Below are positions 36,530 to 45,938 of a stretch of 64,000 nucleotides of DNA, piece after piece; within the stretch, counting starts at the first letter, position 1; every line of letters begins with the position of its first letter. The notes under the pieces were generated by a model. The model saw only the letters and a list, made by a program, of their open reading frames with translations. It did not search any database and had not been told where the DNA came from. The stretch lies in assembly GCF_004214835.1 (NCBI RefSeq), contig NZ_PIQJ01000001.1, positions 992,001 to 1,056,000 of the forward strand, given 5' to 3'. A program made the translations under genes and the position numbers. This DNA is from Pseudidiomarina tainanensis. GTDB lineage: Bacteria > Pseudomonadota > Gammaproteobacteria > Enterobacterales > Alteromonadaceae.

Positions 36530-37294
36530 ATGAAAATTGCTGAAAGTACCATTGTAATTACTGGTGGCGCGCAAGGGTTAGGCCGCGCTATGGCCGAACA
36601 TTTTGCAGCAGAAGGTGCGCAATTGGCACTGATTGATATGAATGCCGATACGTTGACTGAAGCGGAAGGTATTTGTACCGCGAAAGGCGCCCCAAAAGTG
36701 AAAGGTTACGTGGTCAATGTGACTGACGAAGCGGCTGTTGAGCAAGTATTTAATGATATCGTTGCTGATTTTGGTGCGGTTAACGTACTCATCAACAATG
36801 CCGGCATTTTGCGCGATGGTATGCTGATTAAATGCAAAGATGGCGAAATTACTCATAAAATGCCGCTGCAACAGTTTCAGTCGGTTTTAGACGTCAACTT
36901 AACCGGTAGCTTCTTGTGTGGTCGCGAAGCGTCTGCGCATATGGCAAAAGCTGGTAATGGCGGCGTGATTATAAATATTTCAAGCGTGGCGCGTGCAGGT
37001 AACATTGGTCAAACCAACTACGCAGCGACAAAAGCTGGTGTGGTTGCTATGACAGTAACTTGGGCACGTGAACTGGGCCGTTTTGGTATCCGTTGTGGTG
37101 CGATTGCGCCAGGATTTATTGAAACACCAATGACTGCGCAAATGAAGCCTGAGGCAATTGAGCGTGCGTTGAGCATGGTGCCATTACGCCGCTGGGGACA
37201 GCCTGATGAGATTGCCCACAGTGCGCGTTATATTATTGAGAATGACTTCTTTAGTGGACGTGTGATAGAAATAGATGGTGGCGTTCGACTATAA
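36530..37294 (+). CDS. Short-chain dehydrogenase, possibly 3-hydroxy-2-methylbutyryl-CoA dehydrogenase
   Basis: 254-residue classical SDR: NAD(P)-binding TGGAQGLG (11-18), NNAG (89-92), catalytic Ser151/152, Tyr164 and Lys168 in NYAATKAG. An insertion before the active-site helix (KDGEITHKMPLQQFQSVLDV) and the end IIENDFFSGRVIEIDGG resemble HSD10-type 2-methyl-3-hydroxybutyryl-CoA dehydrogenase of isoleucine breakdown. FabG-like annotation would also fit the fold. The place right after mmsB favours a branched-chain role. Confidence 0.82.
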   Translation: MKIAESTIVITGGAQGLGRAMAEHFAAEGAQLALIDMNADTLTEAEGICTAKGAPKVKGYVVNVTDEAAVEQVFNDIVADFGAVNVLINNAGILRDGMLIKCKDGEITHKMPLQQFQSVLDVNLTGSFLCGREASAHMAKAGNGGVIINISSVARAGNIGQTNYAATKAGVVAMTVTWARELGRFGIRCGAIAPGFIETPMTAQMKPEAIERALSMVPLRRWGQPDEIAHSARYIIENDFFSGRVIEIDGGVRL

Positions 37295-37303
37295 CGAGTA
37301 CTG

Positions 37304-38203
37304 ATGCGTAAATTACCCCCATTAAATGCCTTAAAAGCGTTTGAAGTAGCTGCCCGACAACTGAGTTTTACTCGGGCAGCTGATGAGTTGTTTGTCACCC
37401 AAGCTGCGGTAAGTCACCAAGTGAAAGCACTTGAGGATTTTTTGGGGGTACAATTATTTTTGCGCCGCAATCGGTCGTTATTGCTTACTCCAGAGGGCCA
37501 AACCTACTACCTCGAACTCAAAGAAATTTTTGACCACATTGTGCAAGCCACCGAAAAAGTTCGGTTTGCGAGTCAACGTGGTTCTTTGACCATCTCATTA
37601 CCCCCTAGCTTTGCCATTTTATGGTTTGTACCGCGTTTAAGTCGATTTCGCGAAGCTTATCCGGATATTGATGTGCGTATCCGCGCCGTCGATGAAGTGG
37701 ATGGCTCGTTGACCGATGATGTTGACGTGGCCATATACTACGGTGCCGGCAAGTGGCCGGGCTTAAAAGCGTATAAACTTCATAATGAATATCTGATACC
37801 AGTCTGTTCGCCGTTGTTATTAAACGGCACGAAGCCGCTACGTGAACCGCGTGATTTACTGAATCACACGCTATTGCATGATGAAACCCGCAACGCCTGG
37901 AAAGATTGGTTCAAATTAGTCGGAATCGATAAAGATAAAGGTGATAACGGTCCTATTTTTAGTCACTCTAATCTTGCGCTGAAGGCTGCTGTGCATGGGC
38001 AAGGCATTGCATTAGCCAACAACGTGTTGGTAAAGCCAGAGATTGACGCGGGTCATTTGATTCAAATTTTTCCTGAAGCATTACCGCGGCAAAAGTCTTT
38101 TTATCTGGTTTGTCGTGACTCTCAGTCAGAAGTCGGTAAAATCGCCACCTTCCGAAATTGGCTACTTCAAGTAGTCGAAGAAGAAGAGGACAGTTATGAG
38201 TGA
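37304..38203 (+). CDS. LysR family transcriptional regulator, GcvA type
   Basis: 299 residues with the N-terminal winged helix (LNALKAFEVAARQLSFTRAA, DELFVTQAAVSHQVKALED) and a periplasmic-binding-like effector domain (about 90-295). PPLNALKAFE at the start and the neighbouring rlmM match GcvA of E. coli, regulator of glycine cleavage. It starts 9 bases after the SDR gene, so transcription may come partly from the valine cluster. Whether it regulates gcv or local genes cannot be told. Confidence 0.88.
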   Translation: MRKLPPLNALKAFEVAARQLSFTRAADELFVTQAAVSHQVKALEDFLGVQLFLRRNRSLLLTPEGQTYYLELKEIFDHIVQATEKVRFASQRGSLTISLPPSFAILWFVPRLSRFREAYPDIDVRIRAVDEVDGSLTDDVDVAIYYGAGKWPGLKAYKLHNEYLIPVCSPLLLNGTKPLREPRDLLNHTLLHDETRNAWKDWFKLVGIDKDKGDNGPIFSHSNLALKAAVHGQGIALANNVLVKPEIDAGHLIQIFPEALPRQKSFYLVCRDSQSEVGKIATFRNWLLQVVEEEEDSYE

Positions 38204-38831
38204 TAGTCAGCGGGTTGCGATTCATCGTGACAACGCCGAAGGTAAGGCTCGGATTATTTTTGCTCATGGCGCTGGTGCAGGCTTGCAAAGTGATTTCATG
38301 CAGTATTTCGCACTAGCGCTGGCATTAAATGATATTGAAGTCGTGCGCTTCAACTTTCCGTATTGGCAAAAGTTCATGGATTCTGGCGTACGTCGACCAC
38401 CTAATCGCATGCCTGAACTCGAGCATTGTATGCGCACCGTAGCAAGCCAGTTTGACGATGGTAAGCCATTGTTTTTAATGGGTAAGTCGATGGGATCCCG
38501 TGTGGCGTTTCGACTTGCCAATGAGCTGGATGCGAAAGCCGCTATTGCCCTAGGTTTTCCATTTCATCCGATTGGTAAACCTGAAAAACTCAGGCTAGAT
38601 GACTTAAATAATTGCTGCGTACAGAATCTGATTATTCAAGGTACGCGTGATAATTTTGGCAAACCTGAACAAGTGCGCCGTTATGATTTGCCTGCTAATG
38701 TTGCCGTAAAATGGATTGAGGGTGGTGATCACAGTCTTGAGCCGACTAAGCGCAGCGGCTATGCGCGCGAGCAATTATGGCAAGCAGCAGTAAACGAAGT
38801 AACGAAATTAATTAAGAGCGTTATTCGTTAG
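38196..38831 (+). CDS. Alpha/beta hydrolase, KANL3/Tex30-like
   Basis: 211 residues. The fold is seen in IIFAHGAGAGLQSDFM, the nucleophile elbow GKSMGS with Ser98, Asp in IIQGTRDNFGKP and His in GGDHSLEP. This small family (dienelactone hydrolase-like) is widespread but has no settled substrate. The start overlaps the gcvA-like gene by 8 bases, so the pair is coupled. Confidence 0.87.
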   Translation: MSDSQRVAIHRDNAEGKARIIFAHGAGAGLQSDFMQYFALALALNDIEVVRFNFPYWQKFMDSGVRRPPNRMPELEHCMRTVASQFDDGKPLFLMGKSMGSRVAFRLANELDAKAAIALGFPFHPIGKPEKLRLDDLNNCCVQNLIIQGTRDNFGKPEQVRRYDLPANVAVKWIEGGDHSLEPTKRSGYAREQLWQAAVNEVTKLIKSVIR

Positions 38832-38832
38832 T

Positions 38833-38938
38833 CGTCCGTTCACTTCGTTCACTGTTCGTGCGCGCTTCGCGCCGTTCGTGAAATCAATCTACGAAGAGCG
38901 TAGCGGACGAACAGCGAAGCTATCGAACAACGAAAAAC
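38833..38938. repeat. TTCGT-rich imperfect inverted repeat
   Basis: The 128-base gap between the hydrolase gene and rlmM is filled by short TTCGT/ACGAA units. TTCGTTCACTGTTCGTGCGC on the left pairs in part with the GCGGACGAACAGCGAAG segment on the right, and GCGCGCTTCGCGC is itself a small hairpin. It resembles dispersed intergenic repeats of many gammaproteobacteria. No second copy is in the window. Confidence 0.7.
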
Positions 38939-38959
38939 GTTTTCACCAAGGGGTTATGA

Positions 38960-40051
38960 ATGACTGGAATTGTGGCCTATTGCCGGCCTGGATTTGAAAA
39001 CGATAGTGCCGCCGAGTTGCAAGACAAAACTGCAGCGCTGGGTATTTATGGCTATTGCCAAACCAAACCACAGCAGGGGTTTGTGGTGTATCGCTGCCAG
39101 TCTGAAGAGGCCGAACACTTAGCTAAGAAGCTGATATTAAGTGAACTTATTTTTACCCGGCAATTCATCGTTATTTTGGCGCATGTGACAGACTTACCTC
39201 AAGAAGATAGGGTGAGTGCGGTGCAGGTCGCATTGTTAGATGAAGACGTGCAAGAGGCTTTTGCAGGCGTTAAACCGTGTGGCGATATTCGGGTAGAAAC
39301 ACCGGATACCAACGATGGCAAAGAGCTGTCCAAGTTTTGCCGTAAGTTCACTGTGCCACTGCGTCAGGGCTTGCGTAAAATTGAATGGCTGACGGCAAAA
39401 GAGAGCGATCGCCGTCCAACTTTACATGCATTCTTTTTAAGTAACCAAGAAGTCTATATTGGTTTTTCTTATTCGTTTAACCAATCGCCATGGCTTATGG
39501 GTATTCCACGCCTACGCTTCCCAAGTGACGCACCAAGCCGTTCGACATTGAAGCTAGACGAAGCTTTTCAGGTGTTTGTGCCTGAGCATGAGCGTGAAGA
39601 ACGGATTACGTCAGGCATGAATGCGGTAGATTTGGGGGCTGCGCCGGGCGGTTGGACGTATCAGTTAGTGCGCCGCGGGATGATGGTACAAGCGGTTGAT
39701 AATGGCCCCATGGCAGAAAGTTTGATGGAGACAGGCCAAGTGAAACATGTTCGTGAGGACGGTTTTAAATACCGCCCGAAAAAGAAGAATGTCACTTGGT
39801 TGGTGTGCGACATGGTGGAAAAGCCAGCGCGCGTTGGTGAACTCATGACAAGTTGGTTAATTGACGGCGACTGTAAAGAAGCTATTTTTAACTTAAAACT
39901 ACCGATGAAACGACGTTATGCGGCGGTTGCTGAGTATCTTGAACATATTAAACAAACGTTGGTAGAGCAGGGGCGTGGTCGGTTTGAGTTACAAGCCAAG
40001 CAGCTGTATCACGATCGTGAAGAAATCACCGTTCATATTCGCTGGTTGTAG
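38960..40051 (+). CDS. rlmM: 23S rRNA (cytidine2498-2'-O)-methyltransferase
   Basis: RlmM methylates C2498 of 23S rRNA with S-adenosylmethionine. 363 residues: an N-terminal THUMP-like region (about 1-180) and a Rossmann methyltransferase domain with motif I VDLGAAPGGWTYQLVRRGM, VTWLVCDMVEKP and the end HDREEITVHIRWL. Preceded by AAGGGG. The gcvA-hydrolase-rlmM order resembles gcvA-ygdD-rlmM of E. coli. Confidence 0.96.
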   Translation: MTGIVAYCRPGFENDSAAELQDKTAALGIYGYCQTKPQQGFVVYRCQSEEAEHLAKKLILSELIFTRQFIVILAHVTDLPQEDRVSAVQVALLDEDVQEAFAGVKPCGDIRVETPDTNDGKELSKFCRKFTVPLRQGLRKIEWLTAKESDRRPTLHAFFLSNQEVYIGFSYSFNQSPWLMGIPRLRFPSDAPSRSTLKLDEAFQVFVPEHEREERITSGMNAVDLGAAPGGWTYQLVRRGMMVQAVDNGPMAESLMETGQVKHVREDGFKYRPKKKNVTWLVCDMVEKPARVGELMTSWLIDGDCKEAIFNLKLPMKRRYAAVAEYLEHIKQTLVEQGRGRFELQAKQLYHDREEITVHIRWL

Positions 40052-40078
40052 GTTTTAAATCATTTGCGTTAATCACAA

Positions 40079-40110
40079 AAAAGCCCGAGACCAACTGGAA
40101 TCGGGCTTTT
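40079..40110. terminator. Bidirectional intrinsic terminator (rlmM / isocitrate dehydrogenase)
   Basis: AAAAGCCCGA pairs with TCGGGCTTTT around a 12-base loop, with A-run and T-run flanks. It lies between convergent genes and can serve both. Confidence 0.9.
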
Positions 40111-40131
40111 CATAACCAACGACAATAATTA

Positions 40132-41136
40132 TTACAGTCGGTCAATCACTGCTTGAGTGAAGTCAGTAGTACCGCCGTTGCCGCCTAAATCGCGGGTTGT
40201 GCGATCGCCTGTGGCAATCACATCGGTAACCGCTGCAAGAATACGTTTCGCCTGATCTTGCATGCCAAGGTATTCCAACATTTGGATAGCAGCTAAAATA
40301 ACTGAGGTTGGATTCGCTAGGTTTTGACCCGCGATATCCGGTGCTGAACCATGAACGGCCTCAAAGATAGCAGAGTTATCACCAATGTTAGCCCCCGGAG
40401 CCATACCTAGACCGCCAACTAAACCGGCACATAAATCAGATAAAATATCACCGAACAGGTTGGTGGTAACAATCACGTCAAACTGTTCTGGGTTCATCAC
40501 CAGCTTCATACATACCGCATCAACAATCATCTCATCCGATTGAATATCTGGGTATTCCGCAGCAATTTCGCGCGCTACTTTCAGGAATAAACCTGAAGTA
40601 GACTTCAAAATATTGGCTTTATGAACCGCAGTTACTTTTTTGCGACCTTCACGGCGTGCGAGCTCATAGGCAAAACGCACAATGCGCTCAGCACCCGCGC
40701 GGGTAATTTTACTCATCGCTTGTGCTTCAGAGCCGTCTTCAGACACCACTTGGCCGAGGCCTGAGTACATGCCTTCAGTATTTTCGCGCACGGTAATAAT
40801 GTCGATATCTTCGTAGCGTGCTTTGGTACCTTTAAATGATTTAACCGGGCGCACATTGGCGTAAAGGTTAAACTGTTTACGCAGACTCACGTTGATAGAG
40901 GTAAAGCCTTCACCGACTGGTGTCGTCAGTGGGCCTTTTAAAGTCGCTTTGTTACGCGCAATGGCATCAAGCGTTGCTTGGGGTAATAGCTCGCCAGTTT
41001 TTTCCAACGCAGCTAAACCGGCATCAGCAAATTCATAGTTGAAATCACAGCCTGCTTTATCAAGAATCTTTAGTGTTGCATCGATGATGTCTGGACCAAT
41101 TCCATCACCTGGGATTACGGTAATTGTGGTGCTCAT
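40132..41136 (-). CDS. Isocitrate dehydrogenase, short NAD-type
   Basis: 334 residues of the isocitrate/isopropylmalate dehydrogenase family, starting TTITVIPGDGIGPDII. SINVSLRKQFNLYANVRPVK carries the substrate-binding Ser and Arg residues, TVRENTEGMYSGLGQ and the metal-binding Asp in NLFGDILSDLCAG follow, and GSAPDIAGQNLANPTS is near the end. The short length and sequence match mitochondrial-type NAD-IDH rather than the 416-residue E. coli Icd. The cofactor is inferred from family. Monocistronic, with an extended -10 upstream. Confidence 0.9.
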   Translation of the reverse strand: MSTTITVIPGDGIGPDIIDATLKILDKAGCDFNYEFADAGLAALEKTGELLPQATLDAIARNKATLKGPLTTPVGEGFTSINVSLRKQFNLYANVRPVKSFKGTKARYEDIDIITVRENTEGMYSGLGQVVSEDGSEAQAMSKITRAGAERIVRFAYELARREGRKKVTAVHKANILKSTSGLFLKVAREIAAEYPDIQSDEMIVDAVCMKLVMNPEQFDVIVTTNLFGDILSDLCAGLVGGLGMAPGANIGDNSAIFEAVHGSAPDIAGQNLANPTSVILAAIQMLEYLGMQDQAKRILAAVTDVIATGDRTTRDLGGNGGTTDFTQAVIDRL

Positions 41137-41192
41137 TGCGGGTACCTTCTTACTTCTAGGGTCGTCAAAATGTGTGTACGAAATTGGCGCGA

Positions 41193-41201
41193 ACTATAGC
41201 A
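41193..41201 (-). promoter_or_regulatory. Extended -10 promoter element for isocitrate dehydrogenase
   Basis: On the minus strand TGC precedes TATAGT (41193-41198), an extended -10 arrangement, about 57 bases before the ATG. No convincing -35 hexamer was found. Confidence 0.4.
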
Positions 41202-41233
41202 GATTTTGACCTAACGAATGGTGTTAAGCGTCA

Positions 41234-41605
41234 TTAAAACGATTGATACTCACTATAAGCATCAGCACCCCAAGCGATCAGTGCGTTGTCTTTGAATAGC
41301 AGTGGCGTACACTCATCACGAGTTGTTATACCATCAGACTTTACGTGGTGGGTACGATAAAACAAAATGAGGACTTCACCACTATCAGTGGCCTTAGCTT
41401 CGCTGATATCTGGTGAGCCAAGTAAACGAATTACGTCGTCGCGTGGCGTGCCCAAATTTAATCGTCCAATTTGCTTTAAATTGAACGTTTCACGTTCCTG
41501 CCAACTCATATTCTCTGGATCGGCTTGATAAAAGTGCAGGACCAGCGCAGCGGCTGCCGCATAAATAGCAAAGCCGATTAATACGACCTTCAGCATTTTC
41601 GACAT
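41234..41605 (-). CDS. DUF3192 family membrane-anchored protein
   Basis: 123 residues with one N-terminal membrane segment (about 4-24) and a soluble part with FNLKQIGRLNLGTPRDDVIRLLG, an SmpA/BamE-like start seen in DUF3192, and a single pair-forming region around DECTPLLF. Function unknown. The ATG at 41605 is chosen because AGGGAGG lies 8 bases upstream; the longer frame overlaps the ppnN end. It probably shares the ppnN transcript. Confidence 0.8.
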   Translation of the reverse strand: MSKMLKVVLIGFAIYAAAAALVLHFYQADPENMSWQERETFNLKQIGRLNLGTPRDDVIRLLGSPDISEAKATDSGEVLILFYRTHHVKSDGITTRDECTPLLFKDNALIAWGADAYSEYQSF

Positions 41606-41627
41606 TGACTGCGCCTCCCTAGCAATT

Positions 41628-42983
41628 CTAATCAGTAATGACACGATAACATGGATGATACACCGATCCTGGCAATTTCATCCGGCTTTGTTCGACGAAT
41701 GCCCGCAACAATACGTCCAACTTCTTCATCATGTCGCGCTCACCATGAATTTCAAACACACCGTGCTTACGAATGGCACGAATGCCATCGTCTTTCACGT
41801 TGCCCGCAACAATTGCGGAAAATGCACGACGTAGGTCAGCCGCAAGAGCTTGAGGTTCTTGGTCGCGATGCAGGTTTAAATTACGCACATTATCATGATT
41901 GGGCACAAATGGACGCTGGAATGCTTCGTCAATATGTAAGGTCCAGTTGAAGCAATAAGAATCACCGGTATCACGGCGATATTCTTTCACCGCTTGCGCG
42001 CCTTGGGTCATCGTCTTCGCCACAGTGGCAGGATCAGCAATGATGATTTGATACAGTTTACGTGCTTCGTGACCGAGCGTTTCAGCAATGAAATCGTCAA
42101 TTGCCTCAAAGTAACCGCGGCTGCTTTCGGGACCAGTTAAAATGATAGGTAATACCTGACGCTGATTATTTGGATGCATCAAAATACCCAAAATATATAG
42201 CAATTCCTCGGCAGTACCAGCACCACCTGGGAATATCACAATACCGTGTGCACAGCGAACAAACGCTTCAAGACGCTTTTCGATATCCGGCAGGATAACC
42301 AATTCGTTCACGATAGGGTTCGGTGGCTCTGCAGCAATAATTCCAGGCTCAGTGAAGCCTAAGTAACGACCGTCGACAATCCGTTGTTTAGCGTGGCCAA
42401 TCGTGGCACCTTTCATTGGTCCTTTCATTGCGCCGGGTCCACAACCGGTGCAGATATTGAGGCTACGTAAACCGAGTTGATAACCCACTTCTTTCGTGTA
42501 CTTATACTCAACTTCGTTGATTGAGTGACCGCCCCAACAAACAATGACGTTCGGGTCGAGGTTCGGTTGGACGACTTGGGCGTTGCGTAAGATGTCGAAA
42601 ACAACGTGAGTGAGGGTATGCGTGTCGGCTGAATCGAGCGTTTGTGCATTATAACGTTCGCCCGTGAATAGAATATCACGAAGCACCGCTTCAACGAGCT
42701 CTTGCATACCAGCAATCAGCTTACCATCAACAAACGCTTCCGCCGGTGGGTTCACTAATTCGAGTTGCACGCCGCGCTCACATTTAATGACGTTCACATC
42801 AAAATCTTTATATTTTTCGAAAATCTCTTCACTGCTATCAGTATTACTGCCCGCGTTTAAAACTGCTAAGCAGCAGTTACGAAACAGACGATACAATTGC
42901 TCGTCACTGCTTTGTTGTAAGCGGTTAATTTCTAATTGCGACAGCAAACTCATGCTGCCACGTGGAGATATCTTGAATCTCAT
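41628..42983 (-). CDS. ppnN: Nucleotide 5'-monophosphate nucleosidase PpnN
   Basis: 451 residues (E. coli PpnN/YgdH 454) with the same start pattern, [19 protein letters not shown]. The central LOG-type domain contains [32 protein letters not shown] and [13 protein letters not shown], the nucleotide-binding PGG-GTxxE motif. PpnN cleaves purine and pyrimidine monophosphates to base and ribose 5-phosphate and responds to (p)ppGpp in E. coli. It lies downstream of queF with 19 bases between. Confidence 0.95.
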   Translation of the reverse strand: MRFKISPRGSMSLLSQLEINRLQQSSDEQLYRLFRNCCLAVLNAGSNTDSSEEIFEKYKDFDVNVIKCERGVQLELVNPPAEAFVDGKLIAGMQELVEAVLRDILFTGERYNAQTLDSADTHTLTHVVFDILRNAQVVQPNLDPNVIVCWGGHSINEVEYKYTKEVGYQLGLRSLNICTGCGPGAMKGPMKGATIGHAKQRIVDGRYLGFTEPGIIAAEPPNPIVNELVILPDIEKRLEAFVRCAHGIVIFPGGAGTAEELLYILGILMHPNNQRQVLPIILTGPESSRGYFEAIDDFIAETLGHEARKLYQIIIADPATVAKTMTQGAQAVKEYRRDTGDSYCFNWTLHIDEAFQRPFVPNHDNVRNLNLHRDQEPQALAADLRRAFSAIVAGNVKDDGIRAIRKHGVFEIHGERDMMKKLDVLLRAFVEQSRMKLPGSVYHPCYRVITD

Positions 42984-43002
42984 AGTGTTTCCTTGTTCAT
43001 TA

Positions 43003-43833
43003 TTATTGGCGACTTAACCGCACAGACTGTGGTGTTGGCTCGAAATCTGAACGAAAAGGATTTATATCCAAGCCACCGCGGCGCGTATAACGCGCATAAA
43101 CAGTTAACTGTGTTGGTTTGAGTCGCGTTTTTATATCCATATAGAGCCGTTCTACGCATTGCTCGTGAAACTCATTATGATGTCGAAATGAGACGATATA
43201 GCGAAGCAGGGCTGCATGGTCAATTGCCGGACCGTGGTAGCGAATGAGAACTGACCCCCAGTCCGGTTGATTGGTTATAAGGCAGTTTGATTTCAACAAG
43301 TGACTGTGAAGTGTTTCAGACACGATCTTGGTTGAGCTTAACTGCAAAAGCTCAGGGTTGTAGTCATAACATTCAATTGCAATATTTTGCTCGTCAATGC
43401 AGTGCCCAGGTAATTCACCGAATGGCATACGTTGCGCCTGTTGTACCGTGTTTAGGCGCACAGATACCGGTGCCCCAGCACAATGTGAGAGATCAAGTGC
43501 GAGCTGTTCTTGTACGTCCTGCCAGTGCGCCCAGCGGCTTTCGTTAAAGCTATTGAGATACAGTTTAAACGACTTCGATTCAATTAAATTTTTACTCGTG
43601 CAGGGCACTCGAAATTCCGCAATCGCAACCTGCGGAAGGCCTTGCGCGTTTAACCAAGATAGCTCATAACCATGCCAAATATCGTCACCATGAAAGGGTA
43701 TTTCGGCTCCTTCGGCGAGGCCGATTGGCGTCCGGTTGAGTTGGCGTGGAACCGCCTGCAACAGCGAGGCGTCATAATGCGTGGGATATTGTGTGGGTTG
43801 ACCCAAGTTTAAATGGGCAAGCTCATGCTTCAT
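43003..43833 (-). CDS. queF: NADPH-dependent 7-cyano-7-deazaguanine reductase (long type)
   Basis: Reduces preQ0 to preQ1 in queuosine synthesis. 276 residues, the duplicated-fold bimodular QueF of gammaproteobacteria. The catalytic Cys lies in [20 protein letters not shown], which includes the QueF motif [20 protein letters not shown] and [16 protein letters not shown] follow in the second half. Divergent from syd and followed by ppnN, an order shared with E. coli. Confidence 0.96.
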   Translation of the reverse strand: MKHELAHLNLGQPTQYPTHYDASLLQAVPRQLNRTPIGLAEGAEIPFHGDDIWHGYELSWLNAQGLPQVAIAEFRVPCTSKNLIESKSFKLYLNSFNESRWAHWQDVQEQLALDLSHCAGAPVSVRLNTVQQAQRMPFGELPGHCIDEQNIAIECYDYNPELLQLSSTKIVSETLHSHLLKSNCLITNQPDWGSVLIRYHGPAIDHAALLRYIVSFRHHNEFHEQCVERLYMDIKTRLKPTQLTVYARYTRRGGLDINPFRSDFEPTPQSVRLSRQ

Positions 43834-43929
43834 CGATTTTAATTACCTGTTACACTACCATTTTTAATGCAGTCGGTCATTGTAGCGCCGCTGTCAATGA
43901 GTTACCAGCAAAAACCATAGGGCTGTTTC

Positions 43930-44502
43930 ATGTCGCTTGATACCGTATTTGATGACTTTATTCAACGTTATACTGCTGCCTATGCAGCTGCTAATGTACC
44001 ACTTTTAACCGAAGCACATGACGATTGGCAGGCGCCGATATATCAACGCCAAACAACGGCAACGGAAGCGCAGGGCGAAGACGTTGTATGGCAACCCGTA
44101 CGTCAACAACAGCCGCTGCAATTTCAAGACCTTGCAAATGCACTTGAACAACCATTTCATCCGGATATCGCCACGTTCTACGGACGTTGGTATGCTGCAG
44201 ATCTCAATGTGTCATACGATAATCATCCACTGGTTTTATTACAAAACCACTGTCATGAAGACGGCGAACGCTTACAAGCTAATCTAGCGGGTCATGTACT
44301 GATGAAACGCCGCTTGCGTCAACCCATGACATTATTTATTGGATTAGCTGAAGAGTCCGATGACTTGTTGATTACGGTGGATAATGAGACCGGCCAAGTT
44401 GGACTTGAGTTTGTCGGTCAACCGCAGCACGAAATTTTGGCACCGTCGCTCGCCGAGCTTATGACGATTGTTCAACCACGAGTTGTCACTAACGCAGCGT
44501 AA
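43930..44502 (+). CDS. syd: SecY-interacting protein Syd
   Basis: 190 residues. Syd binds SecY on the cytoplasmic face of the membrane and may check translocon quality. The family's FYGRWYAADLNVSYDNHPLVLLQ and a C-terminal LAPSLAELMTIVQPRV are visible. The queF/syd divergent arrangement, with yqcC and truC further on, matches enteric gene order. The 144 bases after the stop hold only a small hairpin (GAGCGTT / AACGCTC near 44583-44614). Confidence 0.93.
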   Translation: MSLDTVFDDFIQRYTAAYAAANVPLLTEAHDDWQAPIYQRQTTATEAQGEDVVWQPVRQQQPLQFQDLANALEQPFHPDIATFYGRWYAADLNVSYDNHPLVLLQNHCHEDGERLQANLAGHVLMKRRLRQPMTLFIGLAEESDDLLITVDNETGQVGLEFVGQPQHEILAPSLAELMTIVQPRVVTNAA

Positions 44503-44646
44503 TAAGAAGCCTAATAGGGTGTAGCCAAATTGATTGAGATCAAGTAATTTGAGCATAAGCACGTTGTAGAAGTGACGTATCCGAGCGTTGAGGTTGTAAC
44601 GGTGTAGTAACGCTCACCAAACCGAGTACGAACGAAAGGGCACATA

Positions 44647-45309
44647 ATGACAACAATAAATCCAGCTCAATTGCGTGAAGGTCAGTTAACTTACTTAGTC
44701 GCTGAAGATTTAAAAATGGCGGCCTCATTGCTTTATCAAGCCTATCATGACGACGCGTTATTGATGGCCATTTTCCAAGCGGAAAAGCCGGACTACGAAA
44801 AGCGTTTGCGTGCGGCTATACGCGAAGAGTTAATGGCGTTTTGGGAAGCTCAGCAGCCGATGCTGGGCGTGTTTGACGGTGACTCGCTCATCGGCGTGGT
44901 TTGTTTGACCCAGCCGGGTAAGAGCTTTGGTCCCGGCAAATATTGGCATTGGCGCTTAAAAATGCTGTTAACAGCAGGTTACGTGAGTACGATGCAGTTG
45001 CTTGAGAAAGAGCGTTTAATTCAAGAAGCTGTTGGTGGTGACGATTACCATATGTTGGCGTTTATTGCAGTAAGCCCGCGTTATCAACAACAAGGTTGGG
45101 GTGATTTGTTAGTTCGTGCAGCTCAAGCGGCACTTGATGAAGAACCACAATCGCGAGGTTTGGCGGTTTATGTGACACAACCGCAGCACCTGAAACTATT
45201 CGAGCAAAATGGCTATGAACTCGTTCAAGAACTTGACGTTGGCGATGTGCATGGCAAATTGTTGTTTCAATCACGGGCTCAAGCGAATGAGGTGAATCGT
45301 GCAGTTTAA
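44647..45309 (+). CDS. GNAT family N-acetyltransferase
   Basis: 220 residues of the GCN5-related fold. The acetyl-CoA-binding region is MLAFIAVSPRYQQQGWGDLLVRAAQ, matching the Q/RxxGxG/A pattern, followed by the usual AVYVTQPQHLKLFEQNGYEL. The N-terminal part resembles acetyltransferases acting on small molecules, but the substrate is unknown. The end overlaps the next gene by 11 bases. Confidence 0.85.
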   Translation: MTTINPAQLREGQLTYLVAEDLKMAASLLYQAYHDDALLMAIFQAEKPDYEKRLRAAIREELMAFWEAQQPMLGVFDGDSLIGVVCLTQPGKSFGPGKYWHWRLKMLLTAGYVSTMQLLEKERLIQEAVGGDDYHMLAFIAVSPRYQQQGWGDLLVRAAQAALDEEPQSRGLAVYVTQPQHLKLFEQNGYELVQELDVGDVHGKLLFQSRAQANEVNRAV

Positions 45310-45622
45310 TAGTTTCGCAGAGTTTTATCCCTATTACCTAGCTGAGCATTCTGATCCGCGCTGTCGTGCTATGCATTATATTGGCAGCACACTCGTGTTG
45401 GCAGTGTTAGCCTACGCTATTTTTACTCAGCAGTGGCTTTGGTTATTCGCTATACCGGTTGTCGGCTATGGTTTTGCATGGTTTGGGCATTTAGGTTTCG
45501 AACATAATAAGCCGGCGACATTTAAGTATCCGGCATACTCATTGTTGGGTGACTGGGTCATGTATGGGCAGTTCTTGTTGCGCCTAATTGGCGTGAAAAC
45601 GGGTCCCAAGGCTCCGAACTAA
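45299..45622 (+). CDS. DUF962 / Mpo1-like small membrane protein
   Basis: 107 residues starting at GTG, with two or three hydrophobic segments (about 29-43, 46-62). MHYIGSTLVL, FAWFGHLGFEHNKPATFKYP and LLGDWVMYGQF are the DUF962 hallmarks, including the histidines that bind iron in the yeast dioxygenase Mpo1. The activity of the bacterial members is unproven. Coupled to the GNAT gene by an 11-base overlap. Confidence 0.88.
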   Translation: MQFNSFAEFYPYYLAEHSDPRCRAMHYIGSTLVLAVLAYAIFTQQWLWLFAIPVVGYGFAWFGHLGFEHNKPATFKYPAYSLLGDWVMYGQFLLRLIGVKTGPKAPN

Positions 45623-45626
45623 TTGA

Positions 45627-45938
45627 TTATGCACTCGGCACTCGGTGTGGTGGCACTTGCACGTCGACCAAACGCAAATTAAGCAATTTCGCTTGGCCGA
45701 CGTAACGGCTTTCGCCATCGCTACTAAAACCAAACTCATACGTACTCAGCCAACCAATATGGCGTGCCCATTTCGCTGGACGCCCTCGTTGCCACGCAAT
45801 ATCCAAAAACTGTAATTGATGTTGTTTACAGTAGTGTTCAACATGGCGTCGAGCCTGTTCAGCTTGGCGTCGCCCCTGCCAGAAAAGAAGCACAATAAAG
45901 CCAACGACGATAAGCAGAATAGCATCGCCTAGTATCAT
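45627..45938 (-). CDS. DUF3301 family protein
   Basis: 103 residues with one N-terminal membrane helix (about 2-20) followed by basic RRQAEQARRHVEHYC and a small soluble domain ending in LLNLRLVDVQVPPHR. Family of unknown function found in gammaproteobacteria. The ATG at 45938 is chosen because it overlaps the upstream gene's stop as ATGA and has GGAG 7 bases upstream. Confidence 0.82.
   Translation of the reverse strand: MILGDAILLIVVGFIVLLFWQGRRQAEQARRHVEHYCKQHQLQFLDIAWQRGRPAKWARHIGWLSTYEFGFSSDGESRYVGQAKLLNLRLVDVQVPPHRVPSA

Noticed and set aside
44540-44728. Minus-strand frame of 62 codons between syd and the GNAT gene
   Set aside because: Largely overlaps the GNAT start on the other strand, has no ribosome-binding site and resembles no family I know.
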